A DNA stretch of 28,617 nt from Akkermansiaceae bacterium UBA5020 (GTDB lineage Bacteria; Verrucomicrobiota; Verrucomicrobiia; Verrucomicrobiales; DEV007): positions 363 through 28,979 of the forward strand of contig DGXY01000074.1 in the NCBI GenBank assembly GCA_002396885.1, given 5' to 3'. The notes under the pieces are model-generated. The model was not told the origin of the DNA, ran no database searches, and saw nothing but the letters and a program-made list of their open reading frames with translations. This document shows, piece after piece, positions 6,903 to 14,875 of this stretch (the first letter of the stretch is position 1; the number at the start of each line of letters is the position of its first letter). The position numbers were made by a program, and so were the translations under genes.

Positions 6903-7640
6903 TCATTTCCCCATCGCCAGTCTCTCTGCGAAAAACACGGGTAGACCGGCCTCTTCGATGGCCCTCTGGGCGGACGCGATGTCGTAACTCACGCGACGCC
7001 ACTGCACTTCTCCCGACGCTTCGTCGTAGATCACGTAACAGGCTCGACTGTCACCGTCACGCGGTTGCCCGACGGAGCCGACATTGGCGAGTTGCTTCCG
7101 GTGGGGAGAAACTTTCTGCGTGATCCGCGTGTCCAAAGAGCCGCCTTCCCCTTCGAGCCAGAAGGCGGGCCAATGCGTGTGCCCGATGAAGCAGAGCGGT
7201 CGGGTCTGGAACTCAAAATGCAGGTCCGCATCGGAGGCATTCAGCACGTAGTTCCAGTTCTCCGGCATCGGAAGCATTGCATGGACGGCCTGGAATGCGG
7301 GCTCTTCAAAAACCAGCGGCCGTTCCGCCAGCCAGTTCCGCTGATCCGCGTCCAGTTGTTTCTCTGTCCAGTCCCACATCCTCTTGATGACCCCTCCTGC
7401 CTCGTTTCCGTGAGTCACGGCCGCATCGTGATTTCCTTTCAGGCAGGGGATACCCTCGTCCCGAAGGAGCTCCAAACAAGCCGCCGGAGAGCCTCCGTAG
7501 CCCACGACGTCTCCGAGGCAGAACCGCCCGGTGATTCCCTGCCCCTCCATGTCGGCAAGCACCGCCCGCAAAGCCGGGAGATTGGCATGGATGTCACTGA
7601 AAATGGCGAGGGTTTCTGGCATCGCGCCACCATCGCCCAT
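6903..7640 (-). CDS. Calcineurin-like metallophosphoesterase
   Basis: This 245-residue protein shows the full five-block metallophosphoesterase signature: SDIHANLPAL (D16, H18), GDVVGYGG (D44), GNHDAAV (N70, H71), a conserved His at 120 (AVHAMLP) and GHTHWP (H154, H156). These residues bind two metals and activate water for phosphoester hydrolysis. The architecture resembles YfcE/DUF2437-type cytosolic phosphodiesterases, and no signal peptide is present. The ATG at 7640 is preferred over the ATG at 7622 because a GGAG (complement of 7645-7648) stands just ahead of it. The gene converges with the haem protein gene and diverges from the DUF6807 gene. The substrate is not identifiable; nucleotides or phosphoproteins are both possible. 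Confidence 0.85.
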   Translation of the reverse strand: MGDGGAMPETLAIFSDIHANLPALRAVLADMEGQGITGRFCLGDVVGYGGSPAACLELLRDEGIPCLKGNHDAAVTHGNEAGGVIKRMWDWTEKQLDADQRNWLAERPLVFEEPAFQAVHAMLPMPENWNYVLNASDADLHFEFQTRPLCFIGHTHWPAFWLEGEGGSLDTRITQKVSPHRKQLANVGSVGQPRDGDSRACYVIYDEASGEVQWRRVSYDIASAQRAIEEAGLPVFFAERLAMGK

Positions 7641-7767
7641 TTTGCTCCGGCTGGCGAGTCAAACGACGCCCCGGCGCGTTCCCTCACGCTTCTGCGCCAT
7701 GACTCTGGCGTGAATGCGCTCAGGCCGGGGTTTCCGAATCCGGCTCGGTCTGTCTAGCATCGTGGAC

Positions 7768-8766
7768 ATGACGCACCGCCCCCTTTTCCTTGCCCTCAGC
7801 CTCACTGGGCTGCTCGCCTCCATCGCCTTGGCGGAACCTTCCGTGAAACTCACCAAGATGGAGGACCGTCTCCGTATCGAGATGAATGGCGAACTTTTCA
7901 CCGATTACATCACCAAGGGCGAAGAACGCTATTTCCCCCTCTTCTACCCGGTTCTTGGCCCCGGCCAAGTGCCGATGACGCGCAAATACCCGCTCGAGAT
8001 CATCCCGGGCGAAGATACCGACCACCCCCACCACCAGTCCCTCTGGTTCGCCCACAGCGAGGTGAACGGCCACAGCTTCTGGGCGGTGCGCGAGTATGGT
8101 GGCAAGGTCCCCGGAAAAACGGTGCATCAGAAGTTCACCAAAGTCGAAAGCGGGACGAAGGAGGGCAGCTTCATCGCGGAGAACCAATACGTCGCGGGCG
8201 ACGGCACCGTGATCATGAGCGACACGCGCACGGTGCGTTTCCTCGCCCCGAGCGAAGCGAAGGGTCCCCGCATTCTCGACATCACGATCGCCTTCCACGC
8301 CTCGAACGGCGAGGTCACCTTCGGCGACCAGAAGGACGCCGGCATGGCCATCCGGGTGGCGTCAGACTTGCAGGCGGAAAAGCGCACCGAGGTGAAAGAC
8401 AAGATGCTGCCCGGCGGTGGCCATCTCCTCAACAGCGAGGGCATCAAGGACAAGGACACCTGGGGCAAACGCGCCCGTTGGCTCGATGCCTACGGCGAGG
8501 TCGGCGGCAAGCCGGTCGGTGTGGCGATCATGGATCATCCGAAAAACCCGCGGCACCCGACCTATTGGCACTCGCGCACCTACGGGCTCGCCACCGCGAA
8601 CGTTTTCGGAAAACGCCACTTCGAATCTCTCGAAGATCCGAAAGCGGGACAACTCATCATCCCCGCCGGCGAGACCGTGACTTTCCGTTGGCGCTTCGCC
8701 TTCCACGAGGGTGACCCGGAGAAGGCGAAGGTCGAGGAACTCTACCAGGCCTTCGCGACCGAGTGA
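7768..8766 (+). CDS. Secreted PmoA-like protein (DUF6807)
   Basis: The product is 332 residues from the ATG at 7768, which opens a signal peptide ending near ALA at residue 22. A longer in-frame start at 7714 would place a charged peptide ahead of it and is less likely. The hallmark of the family is the histidine-rich DHPHHQSLWFAH (85-96), followed by beta-rich repeats and a C-terminal segment containing TVTFRWRFAFHEGD. The family was named after a methane oxygenase subunit, but in PVC bacteria it is a stand-alone secreted protein often found near sugar oxidoreductases and DUF1080 proteins. The His cluster suggests a metal or catalytic site. A role in sugar metabolism is inferred from context only, and methane oxidation is not implied. 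Confidence 0.8.
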   Translation: MTHRPLFLALSLTGLLASIALAEPSVKLTKMEDRLRIEMNGELFTDYITKGEERYFPLFYPVLGPGQVPMTRKYPLEIIPGEDTDHPHHQSLWFAHSEVNGHSFWAVREYGGKVPGKTVHQKFTKVESGTKEGSFIAENQYVAGDGTVIMSDTRTVRFLAPSEAKGPRILDITIAFHASNGEVTFGDQKDAGMAIRVASDLQAEKRTEVKDKMLPGGGHLLNSEGIKDKDTWGKRARWLDAYGEVGGKPVGVAIMDHPKNPRHPTYWHSRTYGLATANVFGKRHFESLEDPKAGQLIIPAGETVTFRWRFAFHEGDPEKAKVEELYQAFATE

Positions 8767-8798
8767 GCGGCGGGCTTGGGGACAGGCTCGTGCGATCC

Positions 8799-8849
8799 GG
8801 GAACTAGCGCCGCAGTCACCTTGGCGCGATCCCTGTTCCTGTCGTTCCC
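8799..8849. terminator. Nested inverted repeat between convergent genes
   Basis: GGGAAC (8799-8804) pairs with GTTCCC (8844-8849), and inside it GCGCC (8807-8811) pairs with GGCGC (8823-8827). The element occupies the 89-base gap between the convergent DUF6807 and epimerase genes, so a two-way terminator is the simplest reading. Competing pairs exist (GACAGG 8781-8786 with CCTGTC 8838-8843), so the true fold is uncertain. Confidence 0.35.
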
Positions 8850-8855
8850 AACCCT

Positions 8856-9899
8856 TCAATACTGCCCGTCCCTGACTTCGAAATGGGTCGGTTTGCCGAG
8901 CAGCGGGCGCCCCAGGCCGACCCATTCCGCGACCCAGCCGAGAAGGGTCGCCTCGGAGACTCGGAGCGGGCCAAAGAGCCCATGCGCCTTCTCCGAGTTG
9001 CTGAGCCAGGCCGTTTCTGCCTCGTCTCCGATGAGATCGACGACGTAGTTCAGGTGCGACCCGAGTGATTCGGCGATCTCCCGCACCGAGAGAATCTGCG
9101 AGCCCGTCACATTCAGGATGAACGCCTCGGGAGCGGGACTCACGTGATTGAGCGTCCGGATCGTCCGGGCGACCGCGTCGCCCTGCCAGAGACAATTGAA
9201 GTAGCCCATCGTCACATCGATGGGTTCCCCTGCGACGATCTTCGCGGCGAGGTCGACGAGAACGCCGTAGCGGAGGTCGACGGAATAATTGAGCCGGATC
9301 AGGGCAAGAGGTGTCCCGTGAACTTCACTCGCCTCGAGGAAGGCCCGCTCGCGGCCGAGACAGGAGAGCGCGTAGTCCCCCACCGGGGCAGGCGGGTCGG
9401 TCTCGATCGAGCCCCCGGTCTCGGGACCCACAAAGGGATAAACACATCCCGTCGACATCGCCACGATCCGCGAACTGGCGTAACGCTCGGCGACGAGGGC
9501 GGGCATCTCTTCGTTGAAGCGCCGCAATTCCTCGGGCGATCCACTCGTGCCAAACTTTTTCCCTGCGAGAAAGAAGACCGCTTCCGCCTCGGGCAGATCG
9601 CTATAAACCGAGGCGTCGCAGAGATCTGCCGAGATCGTCTCGACCCCCGCCGCCTCGAAAGGCTTGCGCGCCCCCGGCTCGCCGAAGCGCGAGACCGCGA
9701 TCACTTTCTGCCCCGTGCCCAGTTCATTGAGAGCGCGACGCAGCATCACGGCGAGGTGGAATCCCATCTTTCCCCCGGCTCCGGCGACGACGAGATCGCC
9801 GTCGATGCGCGAGAGCGTCTCGACGATGGCGCGGTCTGGTTCACTCGCGATTTCGTCGAGCTCTTCGATGGATTGGGGAGAATGCTGAACGCGTTTCAT
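8856..9899 (-). CDS. NAD-dependent epimerase/dehydratase (extended SDR) with altered YxxxK motif
   Basis: This 347-residue protein has a Rossmann motif VVAGAGGKMG at 37-46 behind an unusual 30-residue N-terminal helix. It also has the SDR strand-end serine (STGCVYPF, about 149-156) and a tyrosine in GDYALSCLGRER. In classical SDRs the tyrosine is followed four residues later by lysine, but here Y176 is followed by C180. The C-terminal half, with a substrate-loop region (TMGYFNCLWQGDAV) and a final helical domain, is of normal length for extended SDRs. Expected chemistry is NAD-dependent oxidation or epimerisation of a sugar or nucleotide sugar, but the missing Lys makes ordinary catalysis uncertain. 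The gene is transcribed alone, converging with the DUF6807 gene. Confidence 0.8.
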   Translation of the reverse strand: MKRVQHSPQSIEELDEIASEPDRAIVETLSRIDGDLVVAGAGGKMGFHLAVMLRRALNELGTGQKVIAVSRFGEPGARKPFEAAGVETISADLCDASVYSDLPEAEAVFFLAGKKFGTSGSPEELRRFNEEMPALVAERYASSRIVAMSTGCVYPFVGPETGGSIETDPPAPVGDYALSCLGRERAFLEASEVHGTPLALIRLNYSVDLRYGVLVDLAAKIVAGEPIDVTMGYFNCLWQGDAVARTIRTLNHVSPAPEAFILNVTGSQILSVREIAESLGSHLNYVVDLIGDEAETAWLSNSEKAHGLFGPLRVSEATLLGWVAEWVGLGRPLLGKPTHFEVRDGQY

Positions 9900-9922
9900 C
9901 CTACAAAGGAAAATGATTGCCT

Positions 9923-10010
9923 ACGGAATATCGGGAAAGACACGGAAACAAGAGGGAAGAACCGAGACCACCGCAAAGCCTTCTTATTCCGTGAATTCTG
10001 TGTCTTCCGT
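9923..10010. repeat. Nested ACGGAA/TTCCGT dyad in an intergenic region
   Basis: ACGGAA (9923-9928) pairs with TTCCGT (10005-10010). Inside, CACGGAA (9941-9947) pairs with TTCCGTG (9987-9993), leaving a 39-base centre. The arms are separated by 12 and 11 bases, so the element is nearly symmetric. It fills most of the 135-base gap between two minus-strand genes. It could be a small intergenic palindromic repeat or an RNA structure at the 5' end of the epimerase transcript. Confidence 0.4.
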
Positions 10011-10034
10011 AAGCCGCCATCTCTGAATTTAGGT

Positions 10035-12140
10035 TCATGGCTTCTGAAGCAGGAATTGAATCGCATCGGCGACGACAAAACCGTCGGCGGCGGTATTCGT
10101 GATGGTGACCTCGCAAGCCCCCGCGTCGAAAACAAACACACCGAGGGAGACGAATCCATTTTCATCGCCCGCTTTTTTGCGCTGGTCGAGGGTCACGGTC
10201 TTTTCCCCGTCGGCCGTCCCCACGACGATGCGGGTCTTGCTGGATCGATTCGGATGGGCGGGAAAGGCAAGCCTCACCTCATAGTCACCGGCCTCGGGCA
10301 ACTTGACCGGAAAGACGAGGCGTTTCACCTCAGGCACGAGGCTCGCTCCATGGGCGTCGTGGCGATATCCGGTCTCGATGAATCGCGTCGCCGAGGTCGA
10401 GGAAACCCATTCGCCCTCGGCGCGGGCGTCATGATCATCGACGACGATGCCAGGCAAGGAAGCTGCCGTGAGGTGCTCGCGAGGCGCGGCATCCTTCGGC
10501 AGATCGAGCACCTGTCCATCCGCCACGAGCCTCTCGCGCAGGGCCGCATAGGGCAGATCCTGCACCGCGATCCCCCGCTCCATCGCCAACACCGCCGCGG
10601 TCGCGGCGGATTGACCGAGGATCATGAAGACCGGCTCCATCCGGATCGAACCGAAGGCGATGTGCGAGCTCGCAACGCAGACCGGCACGAGCAGATTCGC
10701 CGCCTGCCCCTTCTTCGGCACGATCGAACGATACGAGACGACATAGGGACCACCCGGCGAGACCTGCACGTCGCCTTCGTTCTGCACCTTGCCCTCCGCG
10801 GTGACGTAGCGCTGCACGTTGTGCGAATCCATGTTGTAGCTTCCCAGCCCCACCGAATCCTCCGCTACCCTGACACGACGACAATCCAACTCGGTCACGA
10901 CGTAGTCGGAAATCATGCGCCTCGCCTCGCGCACGTAAATCTGGCGGGGCCAGTTTCCGTTTCCGACAAATTCATCGGCGGCCAGACCCCAGGGTTTCAT
11001 CGCCTCGCGGATCACTTCGGGAACGCGAGGGTGGTTTGCGAGGGTCCACATGAGGCCCTGTTGGTAAACGACCTGCTCTCTCACGATGCGTTCGCGCTCC
11101 GCGTGCGAAGCCTCGGCGTAGTCGTAGTTCATTCCGATCTGGTCCGTCGAGAAGGCTCCGTAGTTGTTCGTGTCGGTCTTGTGATTCGGCATCATTCCCG
11201 GACTCCACGGCAGGCGCAGGTCACCGGCCTCGAAATTGCGGAAAAGCAGCTCGTATGGCGCCTCGTCGTAGCCTTCGGGCTTGGGAAAGGGCACCCGGTT
11301 CCTCGCATCCTTGCTCATGCACATCCGGAAATTGAAGGCCTGAATGCGCGCGTCGCCCGCACCGTCCTCGCCCGGGCGCTCCGCCGAGACGTGCGCGACC
11401 AGTCCGCTCGCAGGATCGCCCGGAACGACGTAGGGATCGACCGGCTTGGTGAAGAGATGCCCTTTCATCTGCGACTTCTGCACGCCGTTGAGTGTTTCGC
11501 CATAGACGGCATTCGCCTCACGCCCGACATGATAAGAAACCCCGGCGGCGGCGAGGAGGTCGCCCTCGTAGGTGGCGTCGAGGAACATCGCGCCCTCGAA
11601 TCGCTTGCCCGACTCCATCGTGATCGCGGTGAGACGCCCGTCCTTCATCGACACCCCTTTGGCCCGGTCGAGCCGCTCTTTGAAAAAGAGCTTTGCCCCG
11701 CTTTCGGCCGCCATCGCATCCATGATTGACTGCGCCACCTTCGGCTCGAAGACCCACATCGCGTCGGCCTTGGGTTGGAAGATCGGAGCACCTCCCTTGC
11801 CTTCCGGCTCGGAGGGATCCTGGAGCGGCCACGCGGCGGGGTCGCGATAATGATCTTGGACGCGGCGGTAGAATTCGCGGCTGATCCCGCCGATCGTCTC
11901 TTTCCGCCCCGAGTCGGTTGCGCCGAGGCCATTCGTGGTCAGCCCCCCAAGGTGATCGGTCGGTTCGATCACGATCGCCGATTTCCCCATCCGCGCGACC
12001 TGAACAGCCGCGGCCACTCCGGCGCTGGTGCCACCGTAGATCACGACATCGGCGCGGACGGCTTCATCCGCCCTGGCCAAGAGCGGCAGCATTCCCATCA
12101 ATCCAATCGCGAAGAATCTCGAAAAGAGCGGTGTTGTCAT
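10035..12140 (-). CDS. Secreted FAD-dependent oxidoreductase with golvesin-like C-terminal domain
   Basis: The product is 701 residues, starting with a hydrophobic signal peptide that ends near ALARA (about residue 24). The FAD dinucleotide fold follows at once: DVVIYGGTSAGVAAA (31-45) and the IEP..HLGGLTTNG segment (58-70). This marks the FAD_oxidored family, which in PVC bacteria and Bacteroidetes is common near glycan-degradation genes. A second FAD-contact region appears around SHIAFGSIRMEPVFM. The last part (about 564-700), with GIVVDDHDA, FIETGYRHD and GDYEVRLAFPAH, fits a golvesin-like beta-sandwich. The substrate is probably a sugar, polyol or xanthan-like lyase product, but this cannot be settled from sequence. 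No haem motif is present, so electrons need a separate acceptor. Confidence 0.82.
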   Translation of the reverse strand: MTTPLFSRFFAIGLMGMLPLLARADEAVRADVVIYGGTSAGVAAAVQVARMGKSAIVIEPTDHLGGLTTNGLGATDSGRKETIGGISREFYRRVQDHYRDPAAWPLQDPSEPEGKGGAPIFQPKADAMWVFEPKVAQSIMDAMAAESGAKLFFKERLDRAKGVSMKDGRLTAITMESGKRFEGAMFLDATYEGDLLAAAGVSYHVGREANAVYGETLNGVQKSQMKGHLFTKPVDPYVVPGDPASGLVAHVSAERPGEDGAGDARIQAFNFRMCMSKDARNRVPFPKPEGYDEAPYELLFRNFEAGDLRLPWSPGMMPNHKTDTNNYGAFSTDQIGMNYDYAEASHAERERIVREQVVYQQGLMWTLANHPRVPEVIREAMKPWGLAADEFVGNGNWPRQIYVREARRMISDYVVTELDCRRVRVAEDSVGLGSYNMDSHNVQRYVTAEGKVQNEGDVQVSPGGPYVVSYRSIVPKKGQAANLLVPVCVASSHIAFGSIRMEPVFMILGQSAATAAVLAMERGIAVQDLPYAALRERLVADGQVLDLPKDAAPREHLTAASLPGIVVDDHDARAEGEWVSSTSATRFIETGYRHDAHGASLVPEVKRLVFPVKLPEAGDYEVRLAFPAHPNRSSKTRIVVGTADGEKTVTLDQRKKAGDENGFVSLGVFVFDAGACEVTITNTAADGFVVADAIQFLLQKP

Positions 12141-12224
12141 GCCGGAATCCTAAGTCGCGCGGCCTCTTCTTGGCAACTCCGATCCTTTTCCGGCAAATCC
12201 GACTTTAGGCTCACATCCGGTGGA

Positions 12225-12698
12225 TCACTCATCGGACCTCCAATCGCGCCACGGGCGCTCCGAGAGCGCGGCATTGGAATATCGAAAGTCTTCGCTGACC
12301 TCCTGCCCCAACCAGGGCGGGCGCTCGAAGATCTCGTCCTCCGTGGCCAACTCCACCTCCGCCACGACCAGCCCGGCATTGTCCCCGTAAAACTCGTCGA
12401 TCTCCCAGAGGTGACCGGCCCAGGTCACGAGATGACGGGTCTTTTCGATCAGCGGCGGCAGGCAGAGGGGCAACAGCTGCCTCGCCTCCTCCGCCGGAAT
12501 CGCCACCTCCACCTCGACCCGGGCGAGCCCGCTCCCCTTGCCTTTGATCGTCAAAAACGCCTCGCCATCCCGGAGACGGACCCGTACGATGCGTTCGGGA
12601 TCGCGCGAGAGAAAGCCCTGCACGATCCGCGAAGGACTCGCCCCGACGCGCCAGGCGTCCCCCTCAACGAGGAATTTCCGTTCGATCTCGATGCCCAT
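12225..12698 (-). CDS. CYTH-domain protein (inorganic triphosphatase / thiamine-triphosphatase-like)
   Basis: This 157-residue protein begins MGIEIERKFLV, which contains the family ExExK motif (E4, E6, K8). It continues with alternating basic and acidic strands (RIVRVRLRD, AFLTIKGKG, RVEVEVAIP, VVAEVELATEDEIF) that line the triphosphate tunnel. An earlier GTG at 12713 would add five residues, but the family nearly always begins at this Met. The CYTH fold hydrolyses inorganic triphosphate or thiamine triphosphate, and some members make cAMP. The short length and lack of a fused CHAD domain favour a simple triphosphatase. The gene diverges from the sigma factor gene, and the 81-base gap between them must hold both promoters. 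Confidence 0.85.
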   Translation of the reverse strand: MGIEIERKFLVEGDAWRVGASPSRIVQGFLSRDPERIVRVRLRDGEAFLTIKGKGSGLARVEVEVAIPAEEARQLLPLCLPPLIEKTRHLVTWAGHLWEIDEFYGDNAGLVVAEVELATEDEIFERPPWLGQEVSEDFRYSNAALSERPWRDWRSDE

Positions 12699-12779
12699 GG
12701 GGGAGGAAAACACGCCTTTCGCCTGCTTTTCAAATTTTCTTGTCCAAAATCTTCAAAACCCGGACCTTAGGCCATCGAC

Positions 12780-13334
12780 ATGGAGGATTCCCCCCTCATT
12801 CCCCCGACCGAACCAACGGATCCCGCCGAGCATTACCTCGTGCTCCTCAACGGGCACGAACGGGCCCTCGCCGCCTACGTTCATGCCCTCGTGCCCGACC
12901 GGCTCGACGCCGAGGACATCCTCCAGAGCTGCAAGCTGACGATGTGGAAACAATTCGCGAACTACGAGCCCGGAACCCAGTTCCTCGCCTGGGCCCGCAA
13001 GATCGCTTTTCACCAGATCCTCAACCATCGGCGCGGCGCGAAACGCAAGCCCCTTTACTCGGCCGAGCCCGCTTTCCTCGAAGCCGTCGCCGCCGAAATC
13101 GACCGAGTCTCCGATTCCCTCGCGGACCGCTCCGAGGCCCTGCACGATTGCCTTCGGAAACTCCCCGAAAACCAGCGACGTCTCGTCCTCCTGCGTTATT
13201 ACGAGGATCACGACATCGCCGCGATCGCCAAGGAAACGGACCGCACCGAGGCCGCCGTCTACAAGCTTCTCAGCCGCCTCCGCGCCGCCCTCAACGATTG
13301 CGTCAAAGCCCGTCTCGACTCCTCCACCGCATGA
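12780..13334 (+). CDS. ECF-type RNA polymerase sigma factor (PVC sigma-70 subfamily)
   Basis: This 184-residue protein has sigma region 2 at about 14-90 (core-binding and -10 segment DAEDILQSCKLTMWKQF, then TQFLAWARKIAFHQILNHRR). Sigma region 4 is at about 118-172, with a helix-turn-helix reading IAAIAKETDRTEAAVYKLLS. The spacing without region 3 identifies an ECF factor, and the wording matches the Rhodopirellula/Verrucomicrobium subfamily. The stop codon overlaps the start of the FecR-like gene (ATGA at 13331-13334), so the two are translationally coupled and form a sigma/anti-sigma pair. The downstream haem-type and DUF1501 genes are plausible members of its regulon. The promoter it recognises cannot be named from this window. 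Confidence 0.9.
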   Translation: MEDSPLIPPTEPTDPAEHYLVLLNGHERALAAYVHALVPDRLDAEDILQSCKLTMWKQFANYEPGTQFLAWARKIAFHQILNHRRGAKRKPLYSAEPAFLEAVAAEIDRVSDSLADRSEALHDCLRKLPENQRRLVLLRYYEDHDIAAIAKETDRTEAAVYKLLSRLRAALNDCVKARLDSSTA

Positions 13335-14716
13335 ATTTCCACGACCAGATCGACCGCTCCTTCGACGGTCAACTTTCTCCCGGGGAGTGGGACGCCCTGC
13401 AAGAGGCCGTGATCGACGATCCGGAATTGAGGACGGCCTATGTCGAGAAGCGCTGGCTCCACGCCCTCCTCGAAGCGGAGAGCGCGAGGCTGCCCGCCCT
13501 CCTCGAGGAAACCCAGTGGACCCAACCCGCGCCGGTGAAACGCCCGCTTGTCTGGCTTGCCACGGCTGCGGCGGTGGTCCTTTTCGGGGCGAGCCTCGTC
13601 CTTTTCGCCCAAAGCCGCCCCAAGTCTATCGTCGCGACCTTGATCGAAGCCGAGAATTGCCGCTGGGCAGGATCGGATCTCCCCACCGTCGAAGGTGCCG
13701 GACTCACCGCCGGGACGCTCGCCCTCACCGAAGGCATGGCCACCCTCCGCTTCGCGAGCGGAGCGACCGTCACCCTCGAAGCCCCGAGCGTGCTCGTGGT
13801 CGAGTCGGCGATGAAATGCCGCCTGATCGAGGGCTCAGTCGTCGCCGATGTGCCCGAGTCCGCGCACGGGTTCACGATCGATACCGCTCGGATGGAAGTC
13901 ATCGACCTCGGCACGCGTTTCGGGGTCACGACCACGCCGCTGGGTGATTCGAATGTCTTCGTCTTCGAGGGCGAAGTGAAGGTGAACCGCGACGATCTGC
14001 CCGAGCCGAAACACGTCTTCGCCGGGAAGTCGCTCGTGAGCAAGGCCGGGGCCACGCCGCAGCAGAGCGACCAGGAGGTGCGCCGCGTCGAGGGGCCCGC
14101 CGCTTCCCCCGGACCAGGCTGGACCGCTGTCACCACCGCGACGGGACGTGGACGCGACGCCTACCTGCGCCGCGGCGATCAGAACGGCCCGACCGGCGCC
14201 CATCCCCTGTTGATGGTGAAACACACCGATCTCGCCCCGAACAACGAGCGACGCACGATCCTCTCCTTCGACCTTGCCGGGATCGACCGCGCCTCGCTGC
14301 GCTCGGCGAAGCTCGTCCTCAAGCTTGAGCCGAGCGGACTCGGATTCTCCTCTTTGGTGCCCGACTCCCGCTTCGCCGTCTACGGGATCGTCGATCGTGC
14401 CGCGGCGACCTGGAGCGAGATCGATCTCCTTTGGAAGAATGCCGGGCCTCTCGTCTCCGAACCGCTCTCGGCAAGCGTCGCGACCCGCCTCGCCGAATTT
14501 GAAATCCGCAAAGGTTCCCCGAACCGTCTTGTCGAGGTGAGCGCGGACGCGTTTGTGGACTTTCTTCGCACCCATCCGGGTGAGATCGTTTCCCTGATGA
14601 TTTTGCGCGAGACCGGCGAGAGCGATCAGCAAGGTCTCGTCCACGCCTTCGCCTCCAAGGAACATCCTACTGCTGCCGCTCCGACGCTTTGGCTTCAAAC
14701 GGGGAGTGAGAAGTAG
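13331..14716 (+). CDS. FecR-like anti-sigma/sensor protein fused to a DNRLRE (CBM96-like) domain
   Basis: The product is 461 residues. A cytoplasmic N-terminus (1-70) with acidic and Leu-rich helices would hold the sigma factor. One membrane helix (72-93, PLVWLATAAAVVLFGASLVLF) anchors it. The FecR domain (about 102-238) is periplasmic and contains GMATLRFASGATVTLEAPS, LIEGSVVADVP and IDLGTRFGVT. After a short linker comes a beta-rich domain (about 262-458) with DAYLRRGDQ, ILSFDLAGI and VYGIVDRAAATWSEI. These resemble DNRLRE/CBM96 carbohydrate-binding modules. FecR proteins normally relay signals from outer-membrane receptors to an ECF factor. A fused sugar-binding-like module suggests that this one senses a glycan directly (inference). 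The ATGA overlap with the sigma gene fixes the start. Confidence 0.82.
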   Translation: MNFHDQIDRSFDGQLSPGEWDALQEAVIDDPELRTAYVEKRWLHALLEAESARLPALLEETQWTQPAPVKRPLVWLATAAAVVLFGASLVLFAQSRPKSIVATLIEAENCRWAGSDLPTVEGAGLTAGTLALTEGMATLRFASGATVTLEAPSVLVVESAMKCRLIEGSVVADVPESAHGFTIDTARMEVIDLGTRFGVTTTPLGDSNVFVFEGEVKVNRDDLPEPKHVFAGKSLVSKAGATPQQSDQEVRRVEGPAASPGPGWTAVTTATGRGRDAYLRRGDQNGPTGAHPLLMVKHTDLAPNNERRTILSFDLAGIDRASLRSAKLVLKLEPSGLGFSSLVPDSRFAVYGIVDRAAATWSEIDLLWKNAGPLVSEPLSASVATRLAEFEIRKGSPNRLVEVSADAFVDFLRTHPGEIVSLMILRETGESDQQGLVHAFASKEHPTAAAPTLWLQTGSEK

Positions 14717-14720
14717 GAAG

Positions 14721-14748
14721 TTTTCAGTTTTCAGTTTTCAGTTTTCAG
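14721..14748 (+). repeat. Four tandem copies of heptamer TTTTCAG
   Basis: TTTTCAG is repeated four times without error at 14721-14748, five bases after the FecR stop codon. It is AT-rich in a GC-rich context. The 159-base gap to the next gene also holds an 11-base direct repeat (TCCGACCTCCG at 14752-14762 and 14848-14858). The heptamer array could be a slippage-prone tract or a short protein-binding site. No gene is seen in this gap. Confidence 0.8.
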
Positions 14749-14875
14749 CACTCCGACCTCCGATTTGACTTCGCTCCGCTTTGGACGCTTCGCTTGCCCT
14801 TCCGGCACCTATCTCGATTCTCTCGATTGTCTATCCGCTTCGCGTATTCCGACCTCCGGCCGCCCCCCTTTCCCC

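Noticed and set aside
9144..11729. 861-codon plus-strand frame across two minus-strand genes
   Set aside because: It spans the epimerase and FAD oxidoreductase genes in antisense and their intergenic gap. The product is His/Arg-rich, without domain features.
12699..12713. GTG start for the CYTH gene
   Set aside because: The family begins MGxEIERKFLV, which matches the ATG at 12698.
14721..14748. Tandem TTTTCAG copies as a CRISPR array
   Set aside because: The units are seven bases with no spacers, so this is a simple tandem repeat.
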